This document shows, one piece after another, positions 45,721-54,406 of a stretch of DNA of 64,000 nucleotides (the stretch's first letter is position 1; each line of letters starts with the position of its first letter). The stretch covers positions 1,756,501 to 1,820,500 of the forward strand of contig NC_009662.1 in NCBI RefSeq assembly GCF_000010325.1, given 5' to 3'. A model generated the notes under the pieces. The model was not told the DNA's origin. It ran no database searches and saw nothing but the letters and a program-made list of their open reading frames with translations. Origin of the DNA: Nitratiruptor sp. SB155-2 (GTDB lineage: Bacteria > Campylobacterota > Campylobacteria > Campylobacterales > Nitratiruptoraceae). The translations under genes were made by a program, and so were the position numbers.

Positions 45721-46628
45721 ACTAGATTCTTCAATCGAAATTCGAAGTTATACGCATCCTCGTGGCATACGTCAAAACATCTTGCACACATTATACAATC
45801 ACCATCTTTAACGAACTCTTTTGTGATTCCCTTTTCCTGACGCTCTGGGTCATATTTTGCTTTGAACCGTTCAAGAACATGCTCTTCGGGACATGCGATA
45901 AAGCAGGCTGCACAGTGATCACACTTTTCCATGTCCCATTGCACTTTCATAGGACTCGCCCATCCCAAAAAGCTGTAAGTGGTTCCTATCGGACAGACAT
46001 ATTTACACCACGCTCTTCGTGAATAGAAGATCTCTATGAGCAAAACAACGAGGACCCAAACTACTGCGAGGCTCCATCCATACACAATGAAACGACTCAA
46101 AATTCCGACAGGATTGATCACTTCGAACACCATATAGCCATCAATTGCCGCTGCAGCAAGAAAAATAGCCCAAAAGATATATCGTACTCTTGGATTGAAT
46201 TTATGCTCTTTAATGATATGCTTGCTGACCAATTTTTGATGAAAATACTCCCCAATTTCACTTAAAAGTCCGTAGGGACAGACCCATCCGCAAAATGCCT
46301 TTCCCCCGACAAAAAAATAAAAAGCAACAATCGTCGATACACCAATGATGATATTGGTATGGACATGATGCTCGGCTGCCAAAATTTCCAAAGCCGCAAA
46401 AGGATCGATCAAATGAAAGCCCAAAAGTCTTGAGCCTGTCAGCGTACCTTCTAGAAACTGTATATCGATATGATACGAGAGAAAAAAGGCCAAATTGATT
46501 ATGATAATACTCAGCCAGCGCCAAAAGCGCCAGGTGGGACGAATCTTTCCATCCCTTGTTTTGTAGTAGAGTGTCGACCATAAGGGGGCACCTATAATTT
46601 CTCGTACACTCCAGTTGTATCTATCCAC
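45717..46628 (-). CDS. nosH: Membrane ferredoxin-type quinol dehydrogenase subunit NosH (NapH-like)
   Basis: A 303-residue protein with about four to five transmembrane helices and two CxxxCP motifs (FCGWVCPYG near residue 112; WCKYVCPIGTTY near 209), followed by two [4Fe-4S] motifs CDHCAACFIACPEE and CIMCARCFDVCHED. The order and position in the cluster match NosH of Wolinella. With NosG it is thought to oxidise menaquinol and pass electrons via NosC1/C2 to NosZ. Confidence 0.92.
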   Translation of the reverse strand: MDRYNWSVREIIGAPLWSTLYYKTRDGKIRPTWRFWRWLSIIIINLAFFLSYHIDIQFLEGTLTGSRLLGFHLIDPFAALEILAAEHHVHTNIIIGVSTIVAFYFFVGGKAFCGWVCPYGLLSEIGEYFHQKLVSKHIIKEHKFNPRVRYIFWAIFLAAAAIDGYMVFEVINPVGILSRFIVYGWSLAVVWVLVVLLIEIFYSRRAWCKYVCPIGTTYSFLGWASPMKVQWDMEKCDHCAACFIACPEEHVLERFKAKYDPERQEKGITKEFVKDGDCIMCARCFDVCHEDAYNFEFRLKNLV

Positions 46629-46638
46629 GACTCTCCCC

Positions 46639-47136
46639 TTATTTGGATTGATTCATTTTTTGTGCGAAAGAGGCGATTTCTGTTGATAACTCTTCCAGCT
46701 TTGCATCGTCCAGTTTTTGCAAGAGTCCATACATTACATAATTTTTCCGTTTGCCTGTTTTAAAATCGTGGAGGGCTTGAAGGATATACTCTTTACTTTT
46801 TCCGATAAGTTTCGGGCCTACTGCGCCCTCTCCATTGATACCATGACAAGAAGCACAGTTTCTACGATAGAGTGGACTCACATCAAAAGCACTCAAGCGT
46901 CCCGCTTTCTCTTTCAATACTTTCAGTTTGGCCTCTTCCTGATTCTCCTCTTTTTTTTGGACTTGCTGCCTCGAGGTTGCCTGCACCTTCTTGTTCATAG
47001 GCACTTCCTGCTCGCTTTTAGCAATAATTTCATGAATCATCTGAAGTCTATGGACTTCCCTGTCAAGATTGGCCATATACAAAATGGCTGCCACAGTGAG
47101 TGCACCTGCTATTGCTGCAATAATGTGTCGTATCAT
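46639..47136 (-). CDS. nosC2: Membrane-anchored monohaem cytochrome c NosC2
   Basis: A 165-residue protein with an N-terminal anchor (IIAAIAGALTVAAILYMA), a charged linker rich in Gln/Glu/Lys, and one haem motif NCASCHGINGEG at about residue 93, with a Met ligand candidate in YVMYGLLQKL. It is the partner of NosC1 and in Wolinella-type clusters is taken to carry electrons from NosGH to NosZ. It overlaps nosC1 by 4 bp. Confidence 0.9.
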   Translation of the reverse strand: MIRHIIAAIAGALTVAAILYMANLDREVHRLQMIHEIIAKSEQEVPMNKKVQATSRQQVQKKEENQEEAKLKVLKEKAGRLSAFDVSPLYRRNCASCHGINGEGAVGPKLIGKSKEYILQALHDFKTGKRKNYVMYGLLQKLDDAKLEELSTEIASFAQKMNQSK

Positions 47137-47711
47137 TTTCTATCCTTTTGTCCATGTTGCTCAAGTAGTTTCTTTACCTTTTTGTTGAATGCTGCAATCT
47201 CTTCAGACAAAGCTCGAAGTTTTTCATCGCTTAATCTATGCACAAGCTGCTGCATCAATACATTTTTGCGTTTACCTGTTTTAAATTTTTGTAACTGCTC
47301 ATAGATATAGGATCCATCTTTATCAAGCAAAGATGGTCCAATGATTCCATTGGCATAATCATCATGACATGCAGAACAGTAAATCAGAAAATCTTTACTC
47401 AGTTTATTTGCCCAGAGTGAAATCTGGACTTTTTGGTAATTGTTTACAATATGCCGATAAGCACCAAGCTCTGTATATGCACCTTCATCTTCGACCTCTT
47501 GCTTTTTCTTTTTTGCTTTATTATAGGAGTAGTAGAACTTCCCGCTGTCACTACTTTGAGAACCCGTCTCTTTTCGTTGTTGCACCGCACCTTCTGTTAC
47601 AGTAATCTTAGCCGGTGCATTCGCTTCAGTCTCTTTTTGCTCTTTTTTCTCACTACAACCGCTCATACCTACAATAAACACAATAGCTACTATTACATGT
47701 AATACTCTCAT
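47133..47711 (-). CDS. nosC1: Lipoprotein monohaem cytochrome c NosC1
   Basis: A 192-residue lipoprotein (lipobox IVGMSGC, Cys19). One haem motif CSACHDDYANG at about residue 113. The domain after it parallels NosC2 (YIYEQLQKFKTGKRKNVLMQ versus YILQALHDFKTGKRKNYVMY), so the two genes are related by duplication. It lies between nosG and nosC2. Confidence 0.9.
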   Translation of the reverse strand: MRVLHVIVAIVFIVGMSGCSEKKEQKETEANAPAKITVTEGAVQQRKETGSQSSDSGKFYYSYNKAKKKKQEVEDEGAYTELGAYRHIVNNYQKVQISLWANKLSKDFLIYCSACHDDYANGIIGPSLLDKDGSYIYEQLQKFKTGKRKNVLMQQLVHRLSDEKLRALSEEIAAFNKKVKKLLEQHGQKDRK

Positions 47712-47713
47712 CG

Positions 47714-48496
47714 TTATGCCTTTTTCCCGTAAACCTCTTCATAGGTTTTTCGTGGGACTATTTTTAATACATCGGTAGGACACAGCTCTACGCACGCGCC
47801 ACATCCTACACATTTATCCCGAATTTCTGGAATGAATCCGCTCCCTTTTCGTACCATACCAATCGCTAGAGAAGGTTCAGGGTAAGGACATAGATCTGCA
47901 CAGATAGTACATTGTTTCCCAACATATTTCTCCACTTTTTTCAAAAGTTCTGTCTGTAAAACTCTTTTTTCGCTTGGAGATGGCAGATCATAGATCTTTT
48001 TCTCTCGTCTTTCAGCCGGAGTCAAAACTTTCGTGTGTTCATAGATAAGATCTTTTTCGCTTTCGGGAACTGGCTTATTGTGTAACGCCAGACACGCACT
48101 CTCGTTTGCTATGACAGCCACTCCCATGTGTATTTTTCGTACATCGTCTGCTTTGGAGTGATCAAGCGCGCCACTTGGACAAGCCAATATACATGGTAGT
48201 GCCTTACATAGATAGCACCCTCTTTTGTCTGGATCGATATAAGCTGTTCCAAGTCCGGCTTTACCATTTACATCCTCGAGCATGATCGAATCGTAGGGAC
48301 ATACTTGCAGACACTGTCCGCACTTTATACAGAGGGCCAAAAACTGATGCTCGGGCATCGCACCTGGAGGACGAAGAGGAGACTCTTCACGCTCTAAAAG
48401 CTCTTTTCCTCCCCATACAGTTCCAGCAGCAGCCAGGCCAAGAACACCAAGGCCAACCATCTGCTTCACAAATTCTCTTCTTTTCTTATCATTCAT
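47714..48496 (-). CDS. nosG: Ferredoxin-type protein NosG (NapG-like)
   Basis: A 260-residue protein with a Tat-like N-terminus (MNDKKRREFVKQMVGLGVLG) and four [4Fe-4S] sites: CIKCGQCLQVCPY, CYLCKALPCILACPS, CTICADLCPYPEP and CVGCGACVELCPT. It is a periplasmic polyferredoxin partner of NosH in menaquinol oxidation for N2O reduction. It overlaps nosD by 4 bp. Confidence 0.93.
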   Translation of the reverse strand: MNDKKRREFVKQMVGLGVLGLAAAGTVWGGKELLEREESPLRPPGAMPEHQFLALCIKCGQCLQVCPYDSIMLEDVNGKAGLGTAYIDPDKRGCYLCKALPCILACPSGALDHSKADDVRKIHMGVAVIANESACLALHNKPVPESEKDLIYEHTKVLTPAERREKKIYDLPSPSEKRVLQTELLKKVEKYVGKQCTICADLCPYPEPSLAIGMVRKGSGFIPEIRDKCVGCGACVELCPTDVLKIVPRKTYEEVYGKKA

Positions 48497-49710
48497 GATA
48501 CCCCCTCTTCATGCATCAGCGGTTTAGGATCTGTGAGTAGTTTAATAGGCTCTGAAAAAGGTGCCAGTTTGTACAAAAAATTCAAAATGCTAATCACCGG
48601 TGATCCGTAAAAAAATCTGATATTGGGATTGAGAAGCCAAAGCTTATCCGCATAATAATAAAGTGTATACGGTACATCGCCTATCCCATCACCATCTTGA
48701 TCAAAACCTTGATAATCGTCCCAGTAGTTTTCATACCATTTATTCATGACTGCATGGATCCGTCCTTGACCCGAATCGTCATAGACATTTTCCATATTTC
48801 CCTTGAATACATTCTTCGTAATGAGATTGTCTGTACTGAGGGAGTGAAAATGAATTCCTATGGAGTTATACAGTATTTCGTTACCGACAATTTTGTTGGT
48901 CTGTCCCGGCTCAAAAGGACTCCGATCGATATACAAACCCTTTGCACAATATAAGATGGTATTGTTTTGCAAGGTAAAATTGGATGCATCTTTTAAGCCT
49001 ATTCCAATTCCGGTCGTTCCAAGTGAACTCATGATAATATTATTTTTTGCAATAGTGTCTTTCGAATACATAAAAAATATCCCGACACTATTGTGTTTAA
49101 AGACATTGTTTTCTACAAAGTTTCTGCCGGCATACATAAAATGAAGGCTATATCTGCCATATTCGCCTCTATTATGGACGATTTTATTGCCATGGCTATA
49201 CCACACCACAAAATCTCTCGATTTATACAGATGATTGTCCTGTAAAATGTTATCGTTGCTGTACCAAAGGCGAATACCGTCTCCCCGTATTCCCAGAGGA
49301 AACGGCTTTGAAGTGATATAGTTGCCTATGATTTTGGAATTTTTTACATTTTGTAAATCAATACCGAACAGACAGTCGATAATTTTACAGTGATCTATTT
49401 GTACAAAAGAAGCATCTTTCACAGAGATTCCAGCGTCTATCTTTTCATGCTCACTACCGCTATTTCGGATAGTAAGATCTTTTAAGATAACATTGGAACT
49501 TCTAATCGCAATAACAGTTCCATGTCCTCCCCCATCGATAACCGTTCCATGTCCAACAAGCATCAACGGTTTATCAATGACTATCGGCCCTTTAAGCACT
49601 CCTTTTGGCAAGTCGAGCCTGGATCCTGGCTTTGCTTTATGAATAGCATCTTGCAAGATCCCAGCATGCAACATCAAGCCAAGGAGAGACACTAGGGCCA
49701 TCTTTTTCAT
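48493..49710 (-). CDS. nosD: Periplasmic NosD (CuZ assembly, beta-helix)
   Basis: 405 residues from the ATG at 49710 (ATGA overlap with nosB), which gives the signal peptide MKKMALVSLLGLMLHAG; a longer frame to 49791 has no SD. Right-handed parallel beta-helix repeats (for example NVILKDLTIRNSG, NSKIIGNYITS, NFVENNVFKHNSVG) typify NosD, which with NosFY shuttles copper and NosL to NosZ. Length is usual. Confidence 0.94.
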   Translation of the reverse strand: MKKMALVSLLGLMLHAGILQDAIHKAKPGSRLDLPKGVLKGPIVIDKPLMLVGHGTVIDGGGHGTVIAIRSSNVILKDLTIRNSGSEHEKIDAGISVKDASFVQIDHCKIIDCLFGIDLQNVKNSKIIGNYITSKPFPLGIRGDGIRLWYSNDNILQDNHLYKSRDFVVWYSHGNKIVHNRGEYGRYSLHFMYAGRNFVENNVFKHNSVGIFFMYSKDTIAKNNIIMSSLGTTGIGIGLKDASNFTLQNNTILYCAKGLYIDRSPFEPGQTNKIVGNEILYNSIGIHFHSLSTDNLITKNVFKGNMENVYDDSGQGRIHAVMNKWYENYWDDYQGFDQDGDGIGDVPYTLYYYADKLWLLNPNIRFFYGSPVISILNFLYKLAPFSEPIKLLTDPKPLMHEEGVS

Positions 49711-50495
49711 GAAACTTTTCTCTCTTTTAGGTATCTGTTTTTGGATATGATGGCTAAGAGGGTAAAGAAACTGATAGCCAGCAACAACCAAAACCCGATG
49801 GTAGGATAGGAATGGGTTGTAAACTGCGCCACCTTCCCATCTCCAAATACCGTGGGCATAAATGGTTTAATCTTAAATGCACCCCAATCATGCATATGAT
49901 GACCAAACCAGTAGAGCCAATATGCATAAAATCCCAAAAAGATTAGTGGAAGCGCTACAGCAATCCACATAATATAATTCAACCACTTCCAATCATACAG
50001 AATGAAAAGAACATATGCAAAGGCCAAAAGAACAAGAACATAGGGTGCGATCATACGAAGATACGGCGCACCTCTTTCCATCGGATCCATACCGATGAAA
50101 TGGTTAATCGTGTTCATCTCATGCACGTCACCGCTAAACCCATCGAAGTGATAATAAACAGGGATGCCTTCAGGAAAGGCATCTTTCGGGTAGTTCGGTG
50201 CTTCTAGTGAAACGTACCAAATCGGGGCGCTTGCTACACCTATCTCCGCATTGTACTCTATCATTTTTTTCAAAATCGGATTCTTATCTTTATCCAACGC
50301 TTCAGGCGGCGTATTTGGACTCACATACCGCCCTTTCATATAGTAATCCCACACTTTGTAAGCGATTGCCGGAATTTTATCTGCTTTTCCCTGCTTGGCT
50401 AGATAGTTGACATCGTGTGTCAGTACAGCCGGTATAACAAACCAGTAGAGCAATACGGCCAATGCGATCAAGGCATAGATCTGATACTTTTTCAT
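49707..50495 (-). CDS. nosB: Membrane protein NosB
   Basis: 262 residues from the ATG at 50495 (SD AAGGA 7 bp upstream; the frame could extend to a TTG at 50510). An N-terminal helix (YALIALAVLLYWFVIPAVL), a periplasmic domain of about 110 residues, and three further helices. It matches by position and length NosB, found only in clade II nos clusters next to nosZ. Its molecular role is unknown. It is the first gene after an FNR-type promoter. Confidence 0.85.
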   Translation of the reverse strand: MKKYQIYALIALAVLLYWFVIPAVLTHDVNYLAKQGKADKIPAIAYKVWDYYMKGRYVSPNTPPEALDKDKNPILKKMIEYNAEIGVASAPIWYVSLEAPNYPKDAFPEGIPVYYHFDGFSGDVHEMNTINHFIGMDPMERGAPYLRMIAPYVLVLLAFAYVLFILYDWKWLNYIMWIAVALPLIFLGFYAYWLYWFGHHMHDWGAFKIKPFMPTVFGDGKVAQFTTHSYPTIGFWLLLAISFFTLLAIISKNRYLKERKVS

Positions 50496-50524
50496 TGTTT
50501 CATCCTTCAACAGAAATTATTCAT

Positions 50525-50566
50525 ATCATAACACTAATTGTTATAAAAACAGATGATCTACATCAA
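50525..50566 (-). promoter_or_regulatory. FNR-type regulated promoter of nosBDGC1C2HFLY
   Basis: On the minus strand TTGAT-GTAG-ATCAT (50553-50566) matches the FNR/DNR site with one mismatch. A -10 TATGAT lies at 50525-50530, putting the start near 50518 and the site centre at -41.5, the class II activator position. Confidence 0.65.
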
Positions 50567-50659
50567 AAATTACTCTAGATTATTTTTATTATTGCATTTA
50601 ATTATATAAATTGGGCCGTGAGGCTCTTGCAACAATAAAAATAATCTTAAAATATAGAT

Positions 50660-50677
50660 GGAACCCAAAGGGGCCCC
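50660..50677 (-). terminator. Hairpin after nosZ
   Basis: GGGGCCC-CTTT-GGGTTCC on the minus strand forms a 7-bp stem (two G-U pairs) with a 4-nt loop, 8 bp after the nosZ stop. Only a weak T-rich stretch follows, so it may be a partial terminator or an RNA-stabilising end that separates nosZ from the rest of the cluster. Confidence 0.5.
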
Positions 50678-50684
50678 ATTATGA

Positions 50685-53288
50685 TTAGAAGAGATGAGCG
50701 TTTTGATCGATCCACTTGAGATATTCGATGATATCTTTGATTTGCTGATCGCTCATATGCTGATTCGGCATTCGGAGGTTGAAGTAGTCAATCAATGTTT
50801 TCACATACGGATCATTGTAGAACTTAGATGGGTTTTTGATAAATTCTGCAACCCATTTTTCACCATTTTCGTGACGTTGGAGTACCCCTACAAGGTCTGG
50901 TCCGGAACTTACTTTACCGATAACGTGACATCCGTTACAACCTCCTTCAGCAAAGGCTATCTCTCCTCGTTTTGCAGCTTCGCTCATTGGAGTTGCAAGT
51001 TTTTTCACTAACAAATCTTTCGCACGGATTCCAACGTCGGCAGCTTTTACAAGATATTGCCATGCTTGGTATTGGAAGTTGATCGCCGTTTCTATATCGC
51101 CTTTTTTGAGTGCCTCTTCGGCTTTTTTCTCTTCAGCTGGCACTTTGTTGAACTGATCGAGTGCATCTTCTACAAGCTGTTTCACAACAGGATATTTTTC
51201 ATAGTGATTCTCTTTCAAGAATTTCACAACGCTTTGGATAACTTTTTTGGTTGCTTCGTTGAGAGCGACTGTTTTTTTGTACTCTTTCATGAGCTCTTCT
51301 TTGCTCATTTTTTTGAGTTTGATTTTTCGTACAGATTTGTAGACTTTATTCGGATCTTTTACAAGCAAGTATCCCATCATCTCTAGGTGAAGTGCAGAAC
51401 AGAACTCTGTACAGTAGTAAGGGAAGACCCCTTCTTGATCTGCTTTAAATGTCACCGCTACCGTTTTACCAGGCTCAAGTGATGCATGGACATTGTACCA
51501 ATCTACTGTGAATCCGTGTGTTTCGTCTTCTGCTCTCTCTAGGTTTGTGAGATAGAATGTAACGATGTCGCCTTTGTTGACAGTTACGTGCTCAGGATTG
51601 ATGTGGCTTCGAACAAGAGTGCCGTAAACATAGACATGGTTTCCTTTGCGAACAATTTTTTCTTGTCCAGCAAGCGTTTTTCCTCTATGAATTTTTCCTG
51701 TAAATGGATTCGTCCCCATTGGGTATCGAACTTCTGGGTGAAGTTTGCTTGCCCGAATCGCTACTGCTTGGTGCGGTTCACCCAAAGGTACCGGCATGTC
51801 ATAAAGCAGTTTCATTTTTTTACCGCTTACATCGATCAACTGGTGGTTTTGTGGATGAAGTGGTCCGATTGGATTGAATCTATCGATTGCAAGTTTATTC
51901 AAAGCAATAATATATTCGCCTTGTGGATCTTCCGTTTTACCTTCCATTCCACAAAGGTGACCGATATTGTAATTTACATTGACTCTATCTTTGATTTCAC
52001 AGTTGAGATAATCCCACTTGACAACCTGGCTGTCAACATAGAGTGAGGTATAGATTTCTCCTTCGGTTTTCCATTTTGGACCATACTGGTTATGCAGTGG
52101 TCCTAGACCAAGTTCAGCTTGACAATGCATTGCTTTTTTCATGTCGATAATCGGAATACCATATGGGTCTTTTCCTGCAAAATCGTGATTTTTCACCGCT
52201 TCCATGATCTTTTTGAAATCATATACCGTTGCATGGGTATCGAGCTTACCGCACACAACGATGTAGCGACCATCCGGGCTTACATCCACACCGTGTGGGG
52301 ATTTTGGCTCAGGAATCAAGAAGAGACAATCGTTTTTCACCGCTACTTCGATCGGAATAACTTTGTGCCCATTGATGATTTTCACATTTTTTGGATCTTT
52401 GGCAAGTTCTGCTAGTTTTCTCCAGTTATATACGTGCAAGTAGTCCGTATCGTTTCGGCTACAACCAGCTTCAAATGGAGGAAGCCCTTTTTCGATTCCA
52501 CCAGTATACATTTCAGAGTTAAAAGAGTTGGTAAAGCCCCATCCATAGCTCAACTCTTTACCCGCATCGCTCAAATCCTGCATATAAGGCGGCATCTCGA
52601 TAGTGAACGACTGATCTGGAATAATACGTCCATTTTCATGATCGAACTTCCAAACCGTTACACCACCACGGTACACATCTACATACTCTTCCATAGGATG
52701 ATAGTTGTTGTCAAAAGGAGCTGCATATTGACACGCTTCTAAAATATATTCACTGTTTGGCGTAAAAAATGCTCCACCATGATCGGACTTAAAAACCGGA
52801 TTGACAACAATCTGCTTTGTCACGAAATCTTTTAAGTCGATGACTGCGAGTCTTGGATTCGCTTTATCGTTAATAACAAGCCACTTTCCATCGTATACAC
52901 CGTTTGTTTCAGAGAGTGCCGGGTGGTGCGTATCTCCCCAGGTAATCTTTTTACCGTTACGCCAACCCTCTTTCAAGACCTTCTTCGTGTCATCATCATA
53001 TCCCCAACCTTGCCAAGGCTCAGGAGTAAAAACACCGATAAACTTTAAAATCCGCATGGAAGGTACACCATACACCATAATCTGCCCAGATTGTCCGCCG
53101 GAGCTGAATACGATATATTTATCTCTTCCACCTGATGGTGTATAGGTTTTTGCCGCCGCGAGGATATCATCTTGCGTCAACCCCCGCTCTTTCATAATCT
53201 TTTCTAGCTCACCTTGCGCAAGTGAAACAGTAGAAACCAGTCCCGCCGCCGCCACAAGGCTTATCAGCCTTTTCATGACTCGATACAT
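50685..53288 (-). CDS. nosZ: Nitrous oxide reductase NosZ, clade II with C-terminal cytochrome c
   Basis: An 867-residue periplasmic enzyme reducing N2O to N2. A Sec (not Tat) signal peptide ends near AQG (residue 26). The beta-propeller carries the CuZ histidines (for example DHGGAFF and SPHGVDVSPDGRY). The cupredoxin CuA site is YYCTEFCSALHLEMMG (about residues 628-643). A monohaem domain with GGCNGCHVIG and Met ligands near RMPNQHM forms the C-terminal about 95 residues, as in Wolinella cNosZ. SD AAAGGAGG before the ATG at 53288. A TATAAT -10 lies at 53335-53340 (minus). Confidence 0.97.
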   Translation of the reverse strand: MYRVMKRLISLVAAAGLVSTVSLAQGELEKIMKERGLTQDDILAAAKTYTPSGGRDKYIVFSSGGQSGQIMVYGVPSMRILKFIGVFTPEPWQGWGYDDDTKKVLKEGWRNGKKITWGDTHHPALSETNGVYDGKWLVINDKANPRLAVIDLKDFVTKQIVVNPVFKSDHGGAFFTPNSEYILEACQYAAPFDNNYHPMEEYVDVYRGGVTVWKFDHENGRIIPDQSFTIEMPPYMQDLSDAGKELSYGWGFTNSFNSEMYTGGIEKGLPPFEAGCSRNDTDYLHVYNWRKLAELAKDPKNVKIINGHKVIPIEVAVKNDCLFLIPEPKSPHGVDVSPDGRYIVVCGKLDTHATVYDFKKIMEAVKNHDFAGKDPYGIPIIDMKKAMHCQAELGLGPLHNQYGPKWKTEGEIYTSLYVDSQVVKWDYLNCEIKDRVNVNYNIGHLCGMEGKTEDPQGEYIIALNKLAIDRFNPIGPLHPQNHQLIDVSGKKMKLLYDMPVPLGEPHQAVAIRASKLHPEVRYPMGTNPFTGKIHRGKTLAGQEKIVRKGNHVYVYGTLVRSHINPEHVTVNKGDIVTFYLTNLERAEDETHGFTVDWYNVHASLEPGKTVAVTFKADQEGVFPYYCTEFCSALHLEMMGYLLVKDPNKVYKSVRKIKLKKMSKEELMKEYKKTVALNEATKKVIQSVVKFLKENHYEKYPVVKQLVEDALDQFNKVPAEEKKAEEALKKGDIETAINFQYQAWQYLVKAADVGIRAKDLLVKKLATPMSEAAKRGEIAFAEGGCNGCHVIGKVSSGPDLVGVLQRHENGEKWVAEFIKNPSKFYNDPYVKTLIDYFNLRMPNQHMSDQQIKDIIEYLKWIDQNAHLF

Positions 53289-53657
53289 TCTTTCCTCCTT
53301 TAATAAGCGATTAACACTGGGTTAACATTTATAAATTATAGATGCTATTGCTTGAAAAGAAGCTTAAATTTTTAAAAATTTTATAAAAATGTGAAGGGTT
53401 TGTTATGATGTATTGAAATCTTGTTTAAGGTTTTGTGGCATTTTTGTGACTTTTTCACTGATTTTAAAACTCGATAATATCGATATATTTAAAAAAGAGA
53501 GGAAGAATTGGGATTTTTACTATTAGACAATACCTTAAAACAAATAATTAAATGAATAAAAATTTTCCTTTGGCTTTCATTACGCCGTTTTGTAGCACTT
53601 TAGTGGATTTTTTATTAAACTATATGAAAACAGAAGCTCTATGTCGTAATTTAAATC
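53289..53657. promoter_or_regulatory. Non-coding nosZ-cobA interval, holds the nosZ promoter region
   Basis: 369 bp of very AT-rich sequence. A -10 (TATAAT, minus, 53335-53340) is placed for nosZ. TTAAC-N5-GTTAA at 53311-53325 is an inverted repeat just downstream of the inferred start; it resembles the Campylobacter NssR box TTAAC-N4-GTTAA but the spacer is one base longer. TCGAT-AAT-ATCGA (53471-53483) is another small palindrome. A 54-codon plus-strand frame at 53552 has no SD and is not annotated. Confidence 0.45.
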
Positions 53658-54389
53658 TTACTCAAACCAGTTCAATGCATCACGAAGTTCCACTACTTTT
53701 CCCACTACAATGAGTGCGGGGGTTGGAAGATCTTTCGCTTTTTCGTAGATATTTCCCAACGTGCCAATTACAGTTTGCTGCTCTGGAGTGGTTCCTTTGG
53801 AGATCACTGCTACCGGAAAATCCTTCGGTTTTCCTATTTCAATCAGTTTTTGTGCAATATTTTGAAGATTATGCAGCCCCATTAAAAAGACGATGGTATC
53901 GTCCGTTCTAAAATTTTCCCATGGAATCTGGCTCGCTTCTTTATTTGGCGCCTCATGGCCAGTCACAACCCGAAAGCTTACACTCACGCCTCTATGTGTT
54001 ACGGGAATGCCGGCGTAGGCTGGAACACTGATAGAGGATGTAATTCCTGGAATAACTTCAAATTCGATTCCTCGCTCACGAAGATAGGCGCCTTCTTCGC
54101 CCCCTCGTCCAAAAACGAAAGGATCGCCACCTTTGAGTCGAACCACTACATCAGCCCGTAAAGCACTTTGGTAGATCACCTCATTGATCTGATCCTGGGG
54201 CAAAATATGCTTGCCATCCTCTTTTCCCACATAGATAAATTCGCACCCGTTCTTTGCCATTTTCAAAATCTCGGGGTTAGCCAATCTGTCATAGATGATA
54301 ATGTCTGCTTCTTTGATAACTCTTGCGGCTTTTAGCGTTAACAGTTCCACATCACCGGGACCTGCTCCAGTCAAGTAGACCTTCCCCAT
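53658..54389 (-). CDS. cobA: Uroporphyrinogen-III C-methyltransferase (CobA/NirE)
   Basis: A 243-residue SUMT. GKVYLTGAGPGDVELLTLKA (residues 2-21), VRLKGGDPFVFGRGGEE (about 101-117) and VIPGITSSISVPAYAGIPVT are the standard SAM-binding signatures. It methylates uroporphyrinogen III twice to precorrin-2, the start of sirohaem and haem d1. Placed 17 bp after nirF, it is the last gene of the nir operon and can be called nirE by role. Confidence 0.94.
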   Translation of the reverse strand: MGKVYLTGAGPGDVELLTLKAARVIKEADIIIYDRLANPEILKMAKNGCEFIYVGKEDGKHILPQDQINEVIYQSALRADVVVRLKGGDPFVFGRGGEEGAYLRERGIEFEVIPGITSSISVPAYAGIPVTHRGVSVSFRVVTGHEAPNKEASQIPWENFRTDDTIVFLMGLHNLQNIAQKLIEIGKPKDFPVAVISKGTTPEQQTVIGTLGNIYEKAKDLPTPALIVVGKVVELRDALNWFE

Positions 54390-54406
54390 TTTCTGCCTTT
54401 TTTTCT

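Noticed and set aside
53552..53713. 54-codon plus-strand frame upstream and antisense to cobA
   Set aside because: No SD, AT-rich, and more than a third overlaps cobA on the other strand.
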